This document shows positions 16,126-24,462 of a stretch of DNA of 64,000 bases, one piece after another. The translations under genes and the position numbers were made by a program. The stretch is taken from assembly GCF_011769525.1 (NCBI RefSeq), contig NZ_CP050440.1, positions 4,651,501 through 4,715,500 on the forward strand. Reading direction: 5' to 3'. The stretch's first letter is position 1; every line of letters starts with the position of its first letter. The notes beneath the pieces are model-generated. The model saw nothing but the letters and a program-made list of their open reading frames with translations, was not told where the DNA came from and made no database searches. This DNA is from Tolypothrix sp. PCC 7910. GTDB lineage: Bacteria; Cyanobacteriota; Cyanobacteriia; Cyanobacteriales; Nostocaceae.

Positions 16126-18828
16126 ATGAAAGAGCAATTTGAACAATGGGTTGCTCGCCTTCAAATATCCGAGGCAGGGCAAAAAATTATTGAGAAAGTT
16201 CGCTCATCTGAGCCATCCCGTCGCGTTGGTGGCGGTAGCAAGAATGTTGCGGGACGCTACCCTAGTCGCAAGATGGGAGTCACGATTCAATTCGAGTCTC
16301 ATCGGGTTGAACTGCCAGTTATCTATCAGTTAGAACACGATGAAGATGTTCTAGAATTCTACGATCAACCACCGCAAATTAAACTAGACTATCAAGCAAG
16401 TAACGGACGTAGATTAGGCGTTTTACACACCCCAGATTTATTTGTCATCCGAACCAATTCGGCTGGTTGGGAAGAGTGTAAAACTGAGCAGGATTTGAAA
16501 AAACTAGCTCAGAAAAACCCTAATCGTTACTTTTACTCTCAAGAAGATAATCAATGGCATTGTCCGCCAGGAGAAGTCTATGCTGACCAATTTGGGCTTT
16601 ATTACCGCATTCGCTCAGATAAGGAAATAAATTGGGTTCTGCAACGTAATTTGCAATTTTTAGAAGATTACTATCGCTCAGAATCCCTAGGAGTGGAACA
16701 AGCGATCGCTCAATCATTACTTGCAATTGTGTCATCTCAACCAGGAATCACTTTAGCAGAATTACTCCATCAGCAAACAGGAGCTAAATCTGACGATATT
16801 TACACCTTAATTGTTCAAGAGCAAATCTATTTTGATTTAAATGCTGCACCACTTGCTGAACCAGAAAGATGTCTAATCTTCCGTGACGAACAAACTGCCA
16901 GTGCTTATAGATTAATGGTTGAGCAGCCAAATGTAAGTCTTCCGGCTATCTCTCCTGTAATTAATATTGCTACTGGCACGCCTGTTAGTTGGGACGGCAA
17001 AGGTTTAAATATCATCCTTGTTGGAGAAACAGAGGTGATACTTGGCGCAGAAAATGATCAGTTAATTAAATTCAAAAAAAATGTATTTGAGGAACTGGTT
17101 CGTCAAGGAGAAATCACCAGTCTCCAAACACCAGAAAAAACAGATATTAGCACAGAATCTTGGCAGCGATTTTATCAAGCTAGTCCTGAAGACCAAGCAG
17201 AGGCTCTTGAACGCTACAAAACTATCGAGCCTTACTTAAACGGACATCCCCCAGAAAACGAAACAATACCAGCCCGTACCATTCGTGACTGGAAAGCTAA
17301 ATATCTAACTGCACTTCAAAAATACGGTTGCGGCTACATTGGGCTTTTGTCCCATCGCAGTGTCAAAGGTAATCGTCAGCGCAAGCTGCCTGAAGACACC
17401 TTAGCAATTATGGAGAGGTTTATTTTAGAAGACTATGAAACTCTGAAACAAAAAAGAATGTTGGAAGTTTACGGGGCTTTAGTTCTAGCTTGCGAACAAT
17501 CTAGTGTAATTGCTCCGAGTTACAAAGCATTTACTAAAGAAGTAAAACGCCGTACTGGTTACGAACAAACTAAAAAACGCCAAGGTCGTCGTGCCGCTTA
17601 CCAGTATGAATCCTTCTATTGGGAGCTTACCCAAAAAACCCCAAGACACGGCGATCGCCCATTTGAAATTGGACATATCGACCATACTCAGTTAGATGTA
17701 GAGTTAGTTTGCTCTCGTACAGGTCGCAATCTTGGCAGACCTTGGGCAACATTTCTCGTAGATGCTTACTCACGGCGATTGCTGGCAGTATACCTAACGT
17801 TTGACTCACCCTCATATCGTTCTTGCTTAATGGTGCTAAGAATTTGTGTCAAGCGTCACGGTAGACTTCCGCAAATTGTAGTCGTAGATAATGGTACAGA
17901 GTTTCACAGCGTTTACTTTGAAACACTATTAGCTACTTTTGAATGTACAAAAAAGCAAAGACCCCCAGCCAAAGCTCGTTTTGGTTCGGTTTGCGAACGC
18001 TTATTTGGCACTTCCAATACTCAATTTGTCCATAACTTACTCGGTAATACACAAATAACTCGTAACGTCCGCCAAGTCACCAAATCAGTTAACCCTAAAA
18101 ATCAAGCCGTATGGACACTTGGTTTACTTTATGAATATCTTTGTGCTTGGGCTTACGAAGTTTATGACACAGACGAACATCCAGCGCTTTTCCAGAGTCC
18201 GAGGGATGCGTTTGCTGCAGGGATGGTGACGAGTGGCAGTCGGCTTCACCGCATGATTCCTTATGATGAGAATTTTCAGATTCTTACCCTACCAACAACC
18301 TCAGAGGGAAAAGCAAAAGTTCAGGTTGGACGCGGTGTAAAAATTAACTCAATCTACTACTGGTCTAATAGTTTCCGCGACCCCCAAATTGAAAATACCT
18401 CTGTCCCAACAAGATACGACCCATTTAATATTGGTATCGCTTATGCTTTTGTTCGAGGACAGTGGGTACAGTGTATTTCTCAATATTATTCACAACTCCA
18501 AGGTCGTTCAGAAAAAGAATTGAAGTTAGCTAGTGCTGAGTTACGCAAACGCTCCTCAAATTATGGACGACAATCTCAAGTTTCAGCTAAGAATTTAGCT
18601 GAATTTTTAGCATCTGTAGAAGCGCAAGAAACTCTACTAGAACAGCGTTCCTATGACGCAGAAGCAAGAGAAGTCTTCATAGTAATTGAGGGTGGAAAAG
18701 CAGCAACCAGCCGTAACGAACAACCAAAACTAATTCAAGTTCCTTTTGAAAATACTGATACTCAAGTGGCTGAAGATGAAGCGATCACCCCAGAAACACT
18801 TGTAGTGTATGAGGAGTTTTCATTATGA
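16126..18828 (+). CDS. tnsAB: TnsA-TnsB fusion: Tn7-like transposase with endonuclease and DDE integrase
   Basis: 900 residues. The N-terminal part (about 1-240) is TnsA-like: after VIYQLEHDEDVLEFYDQPP comes D104 in HTPDLFV and E117-C-K119, a PD-(D/E)xK site that would cut the 5' strands. The C-terminal part is a retroviral-type DDE integrase (TnsB) with D519 (HIDHTQLD), D588 (VVDNGTEF) and E624 (SVCERLFG), the last two spaced as D-x35-E, followed by a Mu-type beta-barrel region. Together they would give cut-and-paste movement. Fused TnsAB proteins are known from cyanobacterial I-B2 and I-D CAST and related Tn7-like elements. The stop overlaps tnsC by 4 nt. An AAGGA sits ahead of the ATG. Intact. 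Confidence 0.92.
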   Translation: MKEQFEQWVARLQISEAGQKIIEKVRSSEPSRRVGGGSKNVAGRYPSRKMGVTIQFESHRVELPVIYQLEHDEDVLEFYDQPPQIKLDYQASNGRRLGVLHTPDLFVIRTNSAGWEECKTEQDLKKLAQKNPNRYFYSQEDNQWHCPPGEVYADQFGLYYRIRSDKEINWVLQRNLQFLEDYYRSESLGVEQAIAQSLLAIVSSQPGITLAELLHQQTGAKSDDIYTLIVQEQIYFDLNAAPLAEPERCLIFRDEQTASAYRLMVEQPNVSLPAISPVINIATGTPVSWDGKGLNIILVGETEVILGAENDQLIKFKKNVFEELVRQGEITSLQTPEKTDISTESWQRFYQASPEDQAEALERYKTIEPYLNGHPPENETIPARTIRDWKAKYLTALQKYGCGYIGLLSHRSVKGNRQRKLPEDTLAIMERFILEDYETLKQKRMLEVYGALVLACEQSSVIAPSYKAFTKEVKRRTGYEQTKKRQGRRAAYQYESFYWELTQKTPRHGDRPFEIGHIDHTQLDVELVCSRTGRNLGRPWATFLVDAYSRRLLAVYLTFDSPSYRSCLMVLRICVKRHGRLPQIVVVDNGTEFHSVYFETLLATFECTKKQRPPAKARFGSVCERLFGTSNTQFVHNLLGNTQITRNVRQVTKSVNPKNQAVWTLGLLYEYLCAWAYEVYDTDEHPALFQSPRDAFAAGMVTSGSRLHRMIPYDENFQILTLPTTSEGKAKVQVGRGVKINSIYYWSNSFRDPQIENTSVPTRYDPFNIGIAYAFVRGQWVQCISQYYSQLQGRSEKELKLASAELRKRSSNYGRQSQVSAKNLAEFLASVEAQETLLEQRSYDAEAREVFIVIEGGKAATSRNEQPKLIQVPFENTDTQVAEDEAITPETLVVYEEFSL

Positions 18829-19976
18829 CACAAACTAATGGATTTCCGCTTGAACTCCTCACACGGCCTGCTCCAGAAAGGTTGGCATACTTTGAGAATT
18901 ACACTGTAGGACATCCTCGACTTAAAGAAGTCTCTGAAATTCTCATGCGAACAATTGCCGAACCCGCAGGGGCATCATTTATTTTTGTTTATGGCCCTAG
19001 CGGTGTCGGTAAAACAACTTTGCGACTTCGCGTTGAGCAGAAATTAACAGAACTAGTATTACCATTACTGGAAAGCGATCGCGGTCGTGTTCCTGTTGTT
19101 GGTGTTGAAGCTGTAGCCCCAGAATCGAGAAATTTCAACTGGAAAGATTACTACACACGCGCTTTAATCGCCTTAGAAGAACCCTTAATCGATCACAAGT
19201 TTGATTACGGTGTGCGTGGTATCTCTCGCGATAATTTCGGCAAAATCAATGTTGAGTCAAAAGTAGTTGCACCTGCTTTACGCAGAGCTTTAGAAAATGC
19301 TCTCATCCATCGTCATCCAGACGTATTTTTTGTAGATGAAGCCCAACATTTTGGCAAGATGGCAAGCGGATATAAGCTGCAAGATCAATTAGACTGCCTC
19401 AAATCTTTAGCAAATATGACAGGTATCTTGCATTGTCTATTAGGAACTTACGAATTACTGACATTCCGTAATTTAAGCGGTCAACTCTCACGCCGTAGCG
19501 TCGATATTCATTTCCGCCGTTATTGTGCTGAAAATCCAGAGGATGTACAAGCTTTCAAAAGTGTATTATTAACTTTCCAGCAGCAGATGCCGCTTGCAGA
19601 AGCTCCAGATTTAGTTAGTCATTGGGAATATTTTTACGAACGTACTTTAGGATGTGTTGGCATACTGAAAAATTGGTTAACACGCGCTCTTAAAGATGCT
19701 TTGGATCGAGAAGCAACAACAGTCACTCTCAAAGACTTACAAAAACGTGCTTGGTCGGTTGCTCAGTGTCAGAGAATGTTCAAGGAAATCCAAGAGGGCG
19801 AACGACAATTATCTGAAACAGAAACAGATATACAAAACTTACGCTCTGCATTAGGACTTGGCGCAAAACCAATTGTGCTACCCGAAGAAACCCCAAAAAC
19901 TACTCGTCCGCCAGGAAAGGTTGGCAAACGCAAACCTAAAAGAGATCCCATCGGAGTACAGCAAGATGTTAGCTAA
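18825..19976 (+). CDS. tnsC: TnsC-like AAA+ ATPase, transposition regulator
   Basis: 383 residues. Walker A GPSGVGKTT at 57-65 and Walker B DVFFVDEAQH at about 166-175, within the TniB/TnsC AAA+ fold. In Tn7-like systems TnsC forms filaments on DNA at the site chosen by TniQ or TnsD and recruits and activates the transposase; it also mediates target immunity. The basic tail (PPGKVGKRKPKRDP) may contact DNA. It overlaps tnsAB by 4 nt and the tnsD-like gene by 11 nt, so the three are one translationally coupled operon. Intact. Confidence 0.9.
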   Translation: MTQTNGFPLELLTRPAPERLAYFENYTVGHPRLKEVSEILMRTIAEPAGASFIFVYGPSGVGKTTLRLRVEQKLTELVLPLLESDRGRVPVVGVEAVAPESRNFNWKDYYTRALIALEEPLIDHKFDYGVRGISRDNFGKINVESKVVAPALRRALENALIHRHPDVFFVDEAQHFGKMASGYKLQDQLDCLKSLANMTGILHCLLGTYELLTFRNLSGQLSRRSVDIHFRRYCAENPEDVQAFKSVLLTFQQQMPLAEAPDLVSHWEYFYERTLGCVGILKNWLTRALKDALDREATTVTLKDLQKRAWSVAQCQRMFKEIQEGERQLSETETDIQNLRSALGLGAKPIVLPEETPKTTRPPGKVGKRKPKRDPIGVQQDVS

Positions 19977-21363
19977 TGGATTAGTAACATACGAATCTTG
20001 GGATTTAAAACAGCTTTCTATTCCATCTCGTAGTTTGTTGTATCAATTACAGCCTGTTGGCATTAGAACACCAATGGTGGAAAGCCTTACAGGATATATA
20101 GAAAGATTAGCGGAAGCTCATTGTATACCTCCAGATGTATTAATTTCACGAATAATTACACCATTACTAAAACAAATATTTTTGAAATCTCGAACTAGTA
20201 GAGATTTACGTTCTCTTTTCGACCGTGCCACAGCCATAAATGGTACAGGAAATATAGCAAGAGATTTAGTACAAGCGCTTCAGAAGCTAACGCTTATAGA
20301 AGATTTGCACTTGCTGACCCTGCTATTTTGGTGTGAAATTATTCCCACACGTAATTTGTTTCGTACCCAAAGCGCTTGGTGTGCTGTATGTTATGAAGAA
20401 TGGAGTTTGAATAACCAAGTAATTTATAAACCACTACTTTGGACTATAAATTCCGTCAAAGTATGTGCTTTACACAAAATATGTCTATGTTTGCAATGTC
20501 CTCACTGTCAGCAAGAGTTGCCACTACTAAGTTGGCGATCGAGACCTGGTTACTGTTCTAAGTGTGGTGGTTGGTTAGGTATGAATCTTCCTGTCAAGTC
20601 CGCCTCAGAACTTATGGCTTGCTCAACTTTATCTAAAGAAGAATTACATTCGCAAACTTGGATAGTAGAGGTTATTGGAGAATTAATTTCTTCCACCCTA
20701 TCTTTTAAGTCTCCACCAGTAAAAGAAGAAATTGCCAAGTCTTTGAGTCTGCTCATAGATGCAGTGACTGATGGTAATATAGCCGAGTTTGCTCGGTTGA
20801 TGGGAATACCGAAGAATACTTTATGGATGTGGCAGACGGGTAAAGCTTTACCAGTGCTTGATATACTTCTGAAAATTTGTTATCGCTTAGAAATATCTCT
20901 GCTTGATTTACTAAAACCAGAACAACTTGCTGTTAAATCTTTTACGAAAATCTCACACAAAACTTTTCGGCGATCGCCCACACTAAGAGCATCTCCAAAA
21001 CTTTTCGATGCTAATCAAGTACAAGATGCTTTGTTAGCAATCCTTGCAAGCGACAAAGAACCACCACTAACAATGGAAGAAGTAGCTACAGGTCTAGGAT
21101 ATGATAGGCGGACAATTTTCAGGCACTTTCCAGATTTATGCCGTGCTATTTCTGCCAAATACCGTAGTTATAGTAAAGCATGTCATACAGAAAAGATACA
21201 GCAGTCTTGCAGAGAAGTTAAGCAGATTGTACTTAAGTTGCATCATCAAGGAGAATACCCTTCAGAAGCTCGTGTGTCTGAAATAATGACTAATCCTGGA
21301 TATCTCCGTTACAAACAGGTTCGTGCTGCTTTAAATGAAACACGACGTAAAATTGGATTCTAA
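19966..21363 (+). CDS. tnsD: TnsD-like TniQ protein, probable tRNA-Val homing selector
   Basis: 465 residues from the ATG at 19966, chosen because the TniQ fold starts there (LSIPSRSLLYQLQPV) and it overlaps tnsC by 11 nt like the previous junction; an upstream in-frame start at 19858 would lie deep inside tnsC. Zinc ligands: C139/C142, H170, C178/C181, C197/C200. Beyond residue 205 is a long extension with at least two helix-turn-helix-like segments (MGIPKNTLWMWQTGKALP and LGYDRRTIFRHFPDLC), as expected of TnsD, which reads the attachment site. It ends 162 bp before a tRNA-Val gene, the likely target. Family assignment is strong; the exact target is inference. Confidence 0.87.
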   Translation: MLANGLVTYESWDLKQLSIPSRSLLYQLQPVGIRTPMVESLTGYIERLAEAHCIPPDVLISRIITPLLKQIFLKSRTSRDLRSLFDRATAINGTGNIARDLVQALQKLTLIEDLHLLTLLFWCEIIPTRNLFRTQSAWCAVCYEEWSLNNQVIYKPLLWTINSVKVCALHKICLCLQCPHCQQELPLLSWRSRPGYCSKCGGWLGMNLPVKSASELMACSTLSKEELHSQTWIVEVIGELISSTLSFKSPPVKEEIAKSLSLLIDAVTDGNIAEFARLMGIPKNTLWMWQTGKALPVLDILLKICYRLEISLLDLLKPEQLAVKSFTKISHKTFRRSPTLRASPKLFDANQVQDALLAILASDKEPPLTMEEVATGLGYDRRTIFRHFPDLCRAISAKYRSYSKACHTEKIQQSCREVKQIVLKLHHQGEYPSEARVSEIMTNPGYLRYKQVRAALNETRRKIGF

Positions 21364-21419
21364 AGCTATAAACTTAAAAAGGGTAGACTTAGTTAGCTTC
21401 TTTCTCTACATATGGAAAA

Positions 21420-21494
21420 TTGGAAGCATAACTTTGCCGCCCTCTATTGGAACCATAAGCTTGCCGTTGCGGCAAAGTTATGGGTAAAGTCACA
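21420..21494. mobile_element. Candidate right terminus of the Tn7-like element
   Basis: Two 20-bp direct repeats (21420-21439 and 21447-21466, core CATAACTTTGCCG / CATAAGCTTGCCG, 17 of 20 identical, period 27 bp) and a 13-bp inverted copy at 21470-21482 lie between tnsD and the tRNA. Read from the tRNA side, the DNA from 21494 inward starts TGTGAC, as Tn7-like ends begin with TGT. The next five bases, TAAAT (21495-21499), would be the target duplication, and the end lies 31 bp beyond the tRNA 3' end. Mixed repeat orientation is not typical, and 21453-21483 also forms a hairpin that could terminate tnsD transcription. Confidence 0.45.
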
Positions 21495-21525
21495 TAAATA
21501 ATTTTAGTCACTCTACCAATAGCAA

Positions 21526-21599
<74 letters not shown>

Positions 21600-21616
21600 T
21601 TAACCCACAATTATTG

Positions 21617-21645
21617 AATATAGCATATCTATTTGCTATATGCAA
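21617..21645 (-). promoter_or_regulatory. Promoter of the tRNA-Val gene
   Basis: On the minus strand TTGCAT (-35, 21640-21645) and TATATT (-10, 21617-21622) are separated by exactly 17 bp and lie just upstream of the tRNA 5' end at 21599. The match to a sigma-70 type promoter is good. Confidence 0.6.
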
Positions 21646-22266
21646 GCAAATTTTGCGATCGCCTGAAAATTTACTTATATAACCTCCTTCACTTATTAGC
21701 TCATTTGTCAATAGTGAAGACTCAATTTAGTTTTATTAACCTACGATGATGTGTAACAGAAGCATATGCGGAAATATAGCGAGAGTTAAATATTAAACAT
21801 TCTCAAAAATAAGTATCGCCAGATACTTCGCCATCTAAATATCTTGTGATAAATATTTTTTGTATAAATGTGTTGAAGTTGAACTGGGAATATCAAGTAA
21901 TTGACGTGCTTTTTACTAGATTATCGTAGTTTACAGATGGTTGATTTTTACTTAAATTTAACAGTTTTGCTAGCAGATAAATCAAGTAATTTTACGGTAA
22001 AGCTAGTAAAAAAATACTGTAATAGATCAATTACTGCAAGCAACTTTTATTACATTTTGTTACATTGATAGAGCCAACTTAACCCAACTTCTTGTTGAGA
22101 ACGATTGGGTTGTTCATCAATTAGGAAATTAGTAGTAAAACATGAGCAATTATCCAGTAACTTTTTGAGACAGCAAGTTATTTTAAGTATGCTTCTGCAA
22201 GCAACATTACCGTGGGAAAATCAAAGAATATTCAGAAGTAGAGATTAGAGAGGAAAACCCTATAAT
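21646..22266. other. Non-coding stretch upstream of dxs
   Basis: AT-rich sequence with no credible coding region, about 620 bp. It would hold the dxs promoter and leader. TTACATTTTGTTACATTGATAG near 22049 has a duplicated TTACATT but I cannot assign a regulator. GAGAGGAAAACCC just before the dxs ATG offers a purine-rich ribosome-binding site. Nothing else recognised. Confidence 0.5.
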
Positions 22267-24174
22267 ATGCATCTGAGCGAAATCACCCATCCTAACCAGT
22301 TGCACGGTTTATCAATTCGGCAGCTACAACAGATTGCGCGTCAAATCCGAGATAAGCACCTACAAACAGTAGCAGCAACTGGGGGACACCTGGGGCCAGG
22401 TTTGGGTGTTGTAGAGTTAACTTTAGGGCTTTACCAGACACTGGACTTAGATCGGGATAAAGTTATTTGGGATGTAGGGCACCAAGCTTATCCCCATAAA
22501 CTAATTACAGGTCGCTACAGCAATTTCCACACCTTGAGACAAAAAGAGGGAATTGCTGGTTATCTCAAACGGTGTGAAAGCAAGTTCGATCACTTCGGTG
22601 CGGGACATGCTTCTACTAGTATCTCAGCAGCTTTGGGTATGGCTTTAGCCCGTGATTTAAAAGGAGAAAAATTTAAAGCCGTAGCTGTGATTGGGGATGG
22701 TGCTTTAACTGGTGGGATGGCGTTAGAAGCCATCAACCATGCAGGACACTTGCCGAAAACTAACCTATTAGTTGTTCTCAATGACAACGAGATGTCCATC
22801 TCGCCTAATGTAGGTGCTATTCCTCGCTACCTTAATAAAATGCGCCTCAGCCCACCAGTGCAGTTTATTAAAGATAATTTTGAGGAACAATTCAAGCATA
22901 TTCCCTTTGTTGGCGAATCCTTGTCTCCAGAACTGGGACGCATCAAAGAAGGGATGAAGCGTTTGGCTGTTCCCAAAGTCGGTGCTGTTTTTGAAGAACT
23001 CGGCTTTACTTACATTGGCCCAGTAGATGGGCATAATTTAGAAGAATTAATTGCTACCTTCCAACAGGCACATCAGATCCCAGGGCCAGTTTTAGTGCAT
23101 GTGGCGACTATTAAAGGCAAAGGTTATGAACTTGCCGAACAAGACCAAGTTGGCTACCATGCTCAAAATCCTTTCAATCTCACAACTGGTAAGGCGATTC
23201 CTTCTAGCAAGCCTAAACCACCTGCTTATGCTAAAGTCTTTGCCCACACTTTAGTTAAACTCGCTGAACAAAACCCCAAAATTATTGGGATTACGGCGGC
23301 GATGGCTACAGGTACAGGTTTAGATAAACTCCAAGCTAAATTACCCAATCAATATATTGATGTTGGGATTGCCGAACAGCACGCCGTTACCTTAGCGGCT
23401 GGACTTGCTAGTGAAGGGATGCGTCCTGTAGCTGCTATCTACTCTACTTTCTTGCAACGCGCTTACGACCAGATTATTCACGATGTCTGCATTCAAAACT
23501 TGCCTGTATTTTTCTGCTTAGACAGGGCGGGAATTGTGGGTGCTGATGGCCCCACCCATCAAGGTATGTATGACATTGCTTATCTGCGTTGTATTCCAAA
23601 CATAGTCTTGATGGCACCTAAAGACGAAGCCGAACTACAACGGATGATTGTCACAGGTATCAACTATACCAAAGGTGCGATCGCTATGCGTTTCCCCCGT
23701 GGTAATGGCCATGGCGTACCCTTAATGGAAGAAGGCTGGGAACCTTTAGAAATCGGCAAAGCTGAAATTCTCCGTACAGGCGATGATGTGTTAATTCTCG
23801 GGTACGGCACAATGGTTTACCCCAGTATGCAAGCTGCGGAGATTCTCAGCGAACATGGTATTGAAGCTACTGTAGTTAATGCCCGCTTCGCTAAACCATT
23901 AGATACTGAGTTAATTTTGCCATTAGCTAAGAAAATTGGTCGCGTCGTTACTTTAGAAGAAGGCTGCGTCATGGGTGGCTTTGGTTCTGCGGTAGCTGAA
24001 GCCTTACTCGATGCCGATGTTGTCGTTCCCGTGAAGCGCATCGGTGTACCAGATATCTTAGTAGATCATGCGACACCAGATGAATCTAAGGCTGAATTAG
24101 GTTTAACTAGCCATCAAATAGCAGAAAGAGTTTTGCAAGCTTTCTTTGAGCGGCAGCTATCTACTATTAGCTAG
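22267..24174 (+). CDS. dxs: 1-deoxy-D-xylulose-5-phosphate synthase
   Basis: 635 residues, the usual length. The thiamine-diphosphate site is clear: [22 protein letters not shown] at 143-151 and LNDNEMSIS; the second half carries [32 protein letters not shown] and the C-terminal transketolase domain. It condenses pyruvate with glyceraldehyde-3-phosphate in the first step of the MEP pathway, supplying isoprenoids for carotenoids, phytol and quinones. It is single, followed by a strong terminator, and is the first clear core gene beyond the tRNA, which marks where host chromosome resumes. Confidence 0.97.
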   Translation: MHLSEITHPNQLHGLSIRQLQQIARQIRDKHLQTVAATGGHLGPGLGVVELTLGLYQTLDLDRDKVIWDVGHQAYPHKLITGRYSNFHTLRQKEGIAGYLKRCESKFDHFGAGHASTSISAALGMALARDLKGEKFKAVAVIGDGALTGGMALEAINHAGHLPKTNLLVVLNDNEMSISPNVGAIPRYLNKMRLSPPVQFIKDNFEEQFKHIPFVGESLSPELGRIKEGMKRLAVPKVGAVFEELGFTYIGPVDGHNLEELIATFQQAHQIPGPVLVHVATIKGKGYELAEQDQVGYHAQNPFNLTTGKAIPSSKPKPPAYAKVFAHTLVKLAEQNPKIIGITAAMATGTGLDKLQAKLPNQYIDVGIAEQHAVTLAAGLASEGMRPVAAIYSTFLQRAYDQIIHDVCIQNLPVFFCLDRAGIVGADGPTHQGMYDIAYLRCIPNIVLMAPKDEAELQRMIVTGINYTKGAIAMRFPRGNGHGVPLMEEGWEPLEIGKAEILRTGDDVLILGYGTMVYPSMQAAEILSEHGIEATVVNARFAKPLDTELILPLAKKIGRVVTLEEGCVMGGFGSAVAEALLDADVVVPVKRIGVPDILVDHATPDESKAELGLTSHQIAERVLQAFFERQLSTIS

Positions 24175-24226
24175 TTAATTGTTCACAAGAATTACTGAAA
24201 TTAATCAAGGATAATAGCTATAAAAT

Positions 24227-24261
24227 ACACTCTACAGTTAAGCTGTAGGGTGTGTTTTTTT
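24227..24261 (+). terminator. Rho-independent terminator after dxs
   Basis: An 11-bp stem (24227-24237 with 24243-24253, one G-T pair) with a TTAAG loop, followed by a run of T (GTTTTTTT). Located 52 bp after the dxs stop. The remaining sequence to 24462 shows a HIP1-type octamer (near 24321) but no gene. Confidence 0.85.
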
Positions 24262-24462
24262 AGAATAGTCAAGATAGAAATTAGAGTATCCCTGGCACAA
24301 TTGATGAATTTGAATTGAGTGCGATCGCACAGCATCTCTGTTAAAAACAGAAGCGAATTTCACGATTTTTTATGATTTATTATTGCAGATGTTCAGGCAG
24401 AAATAGTGATATATGTAATGCCATAAGATAGTGCATCGATAAATCTCTTAAGGTAATCATAA

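Noticed and set aside
19858-19965. Upstream start of the tnsD-like gene
   Set aside because: It would place 36 unrelated residues inside tnsC; the TniQ fold starts at 19966.
21453-21483. Simple rho-independent terminator of tnsD
   Set aside because: The stem exists but has no T-run, and its arms match a third repeat nearby, so a transposon-end reading is at least as good; kept as an alternative.
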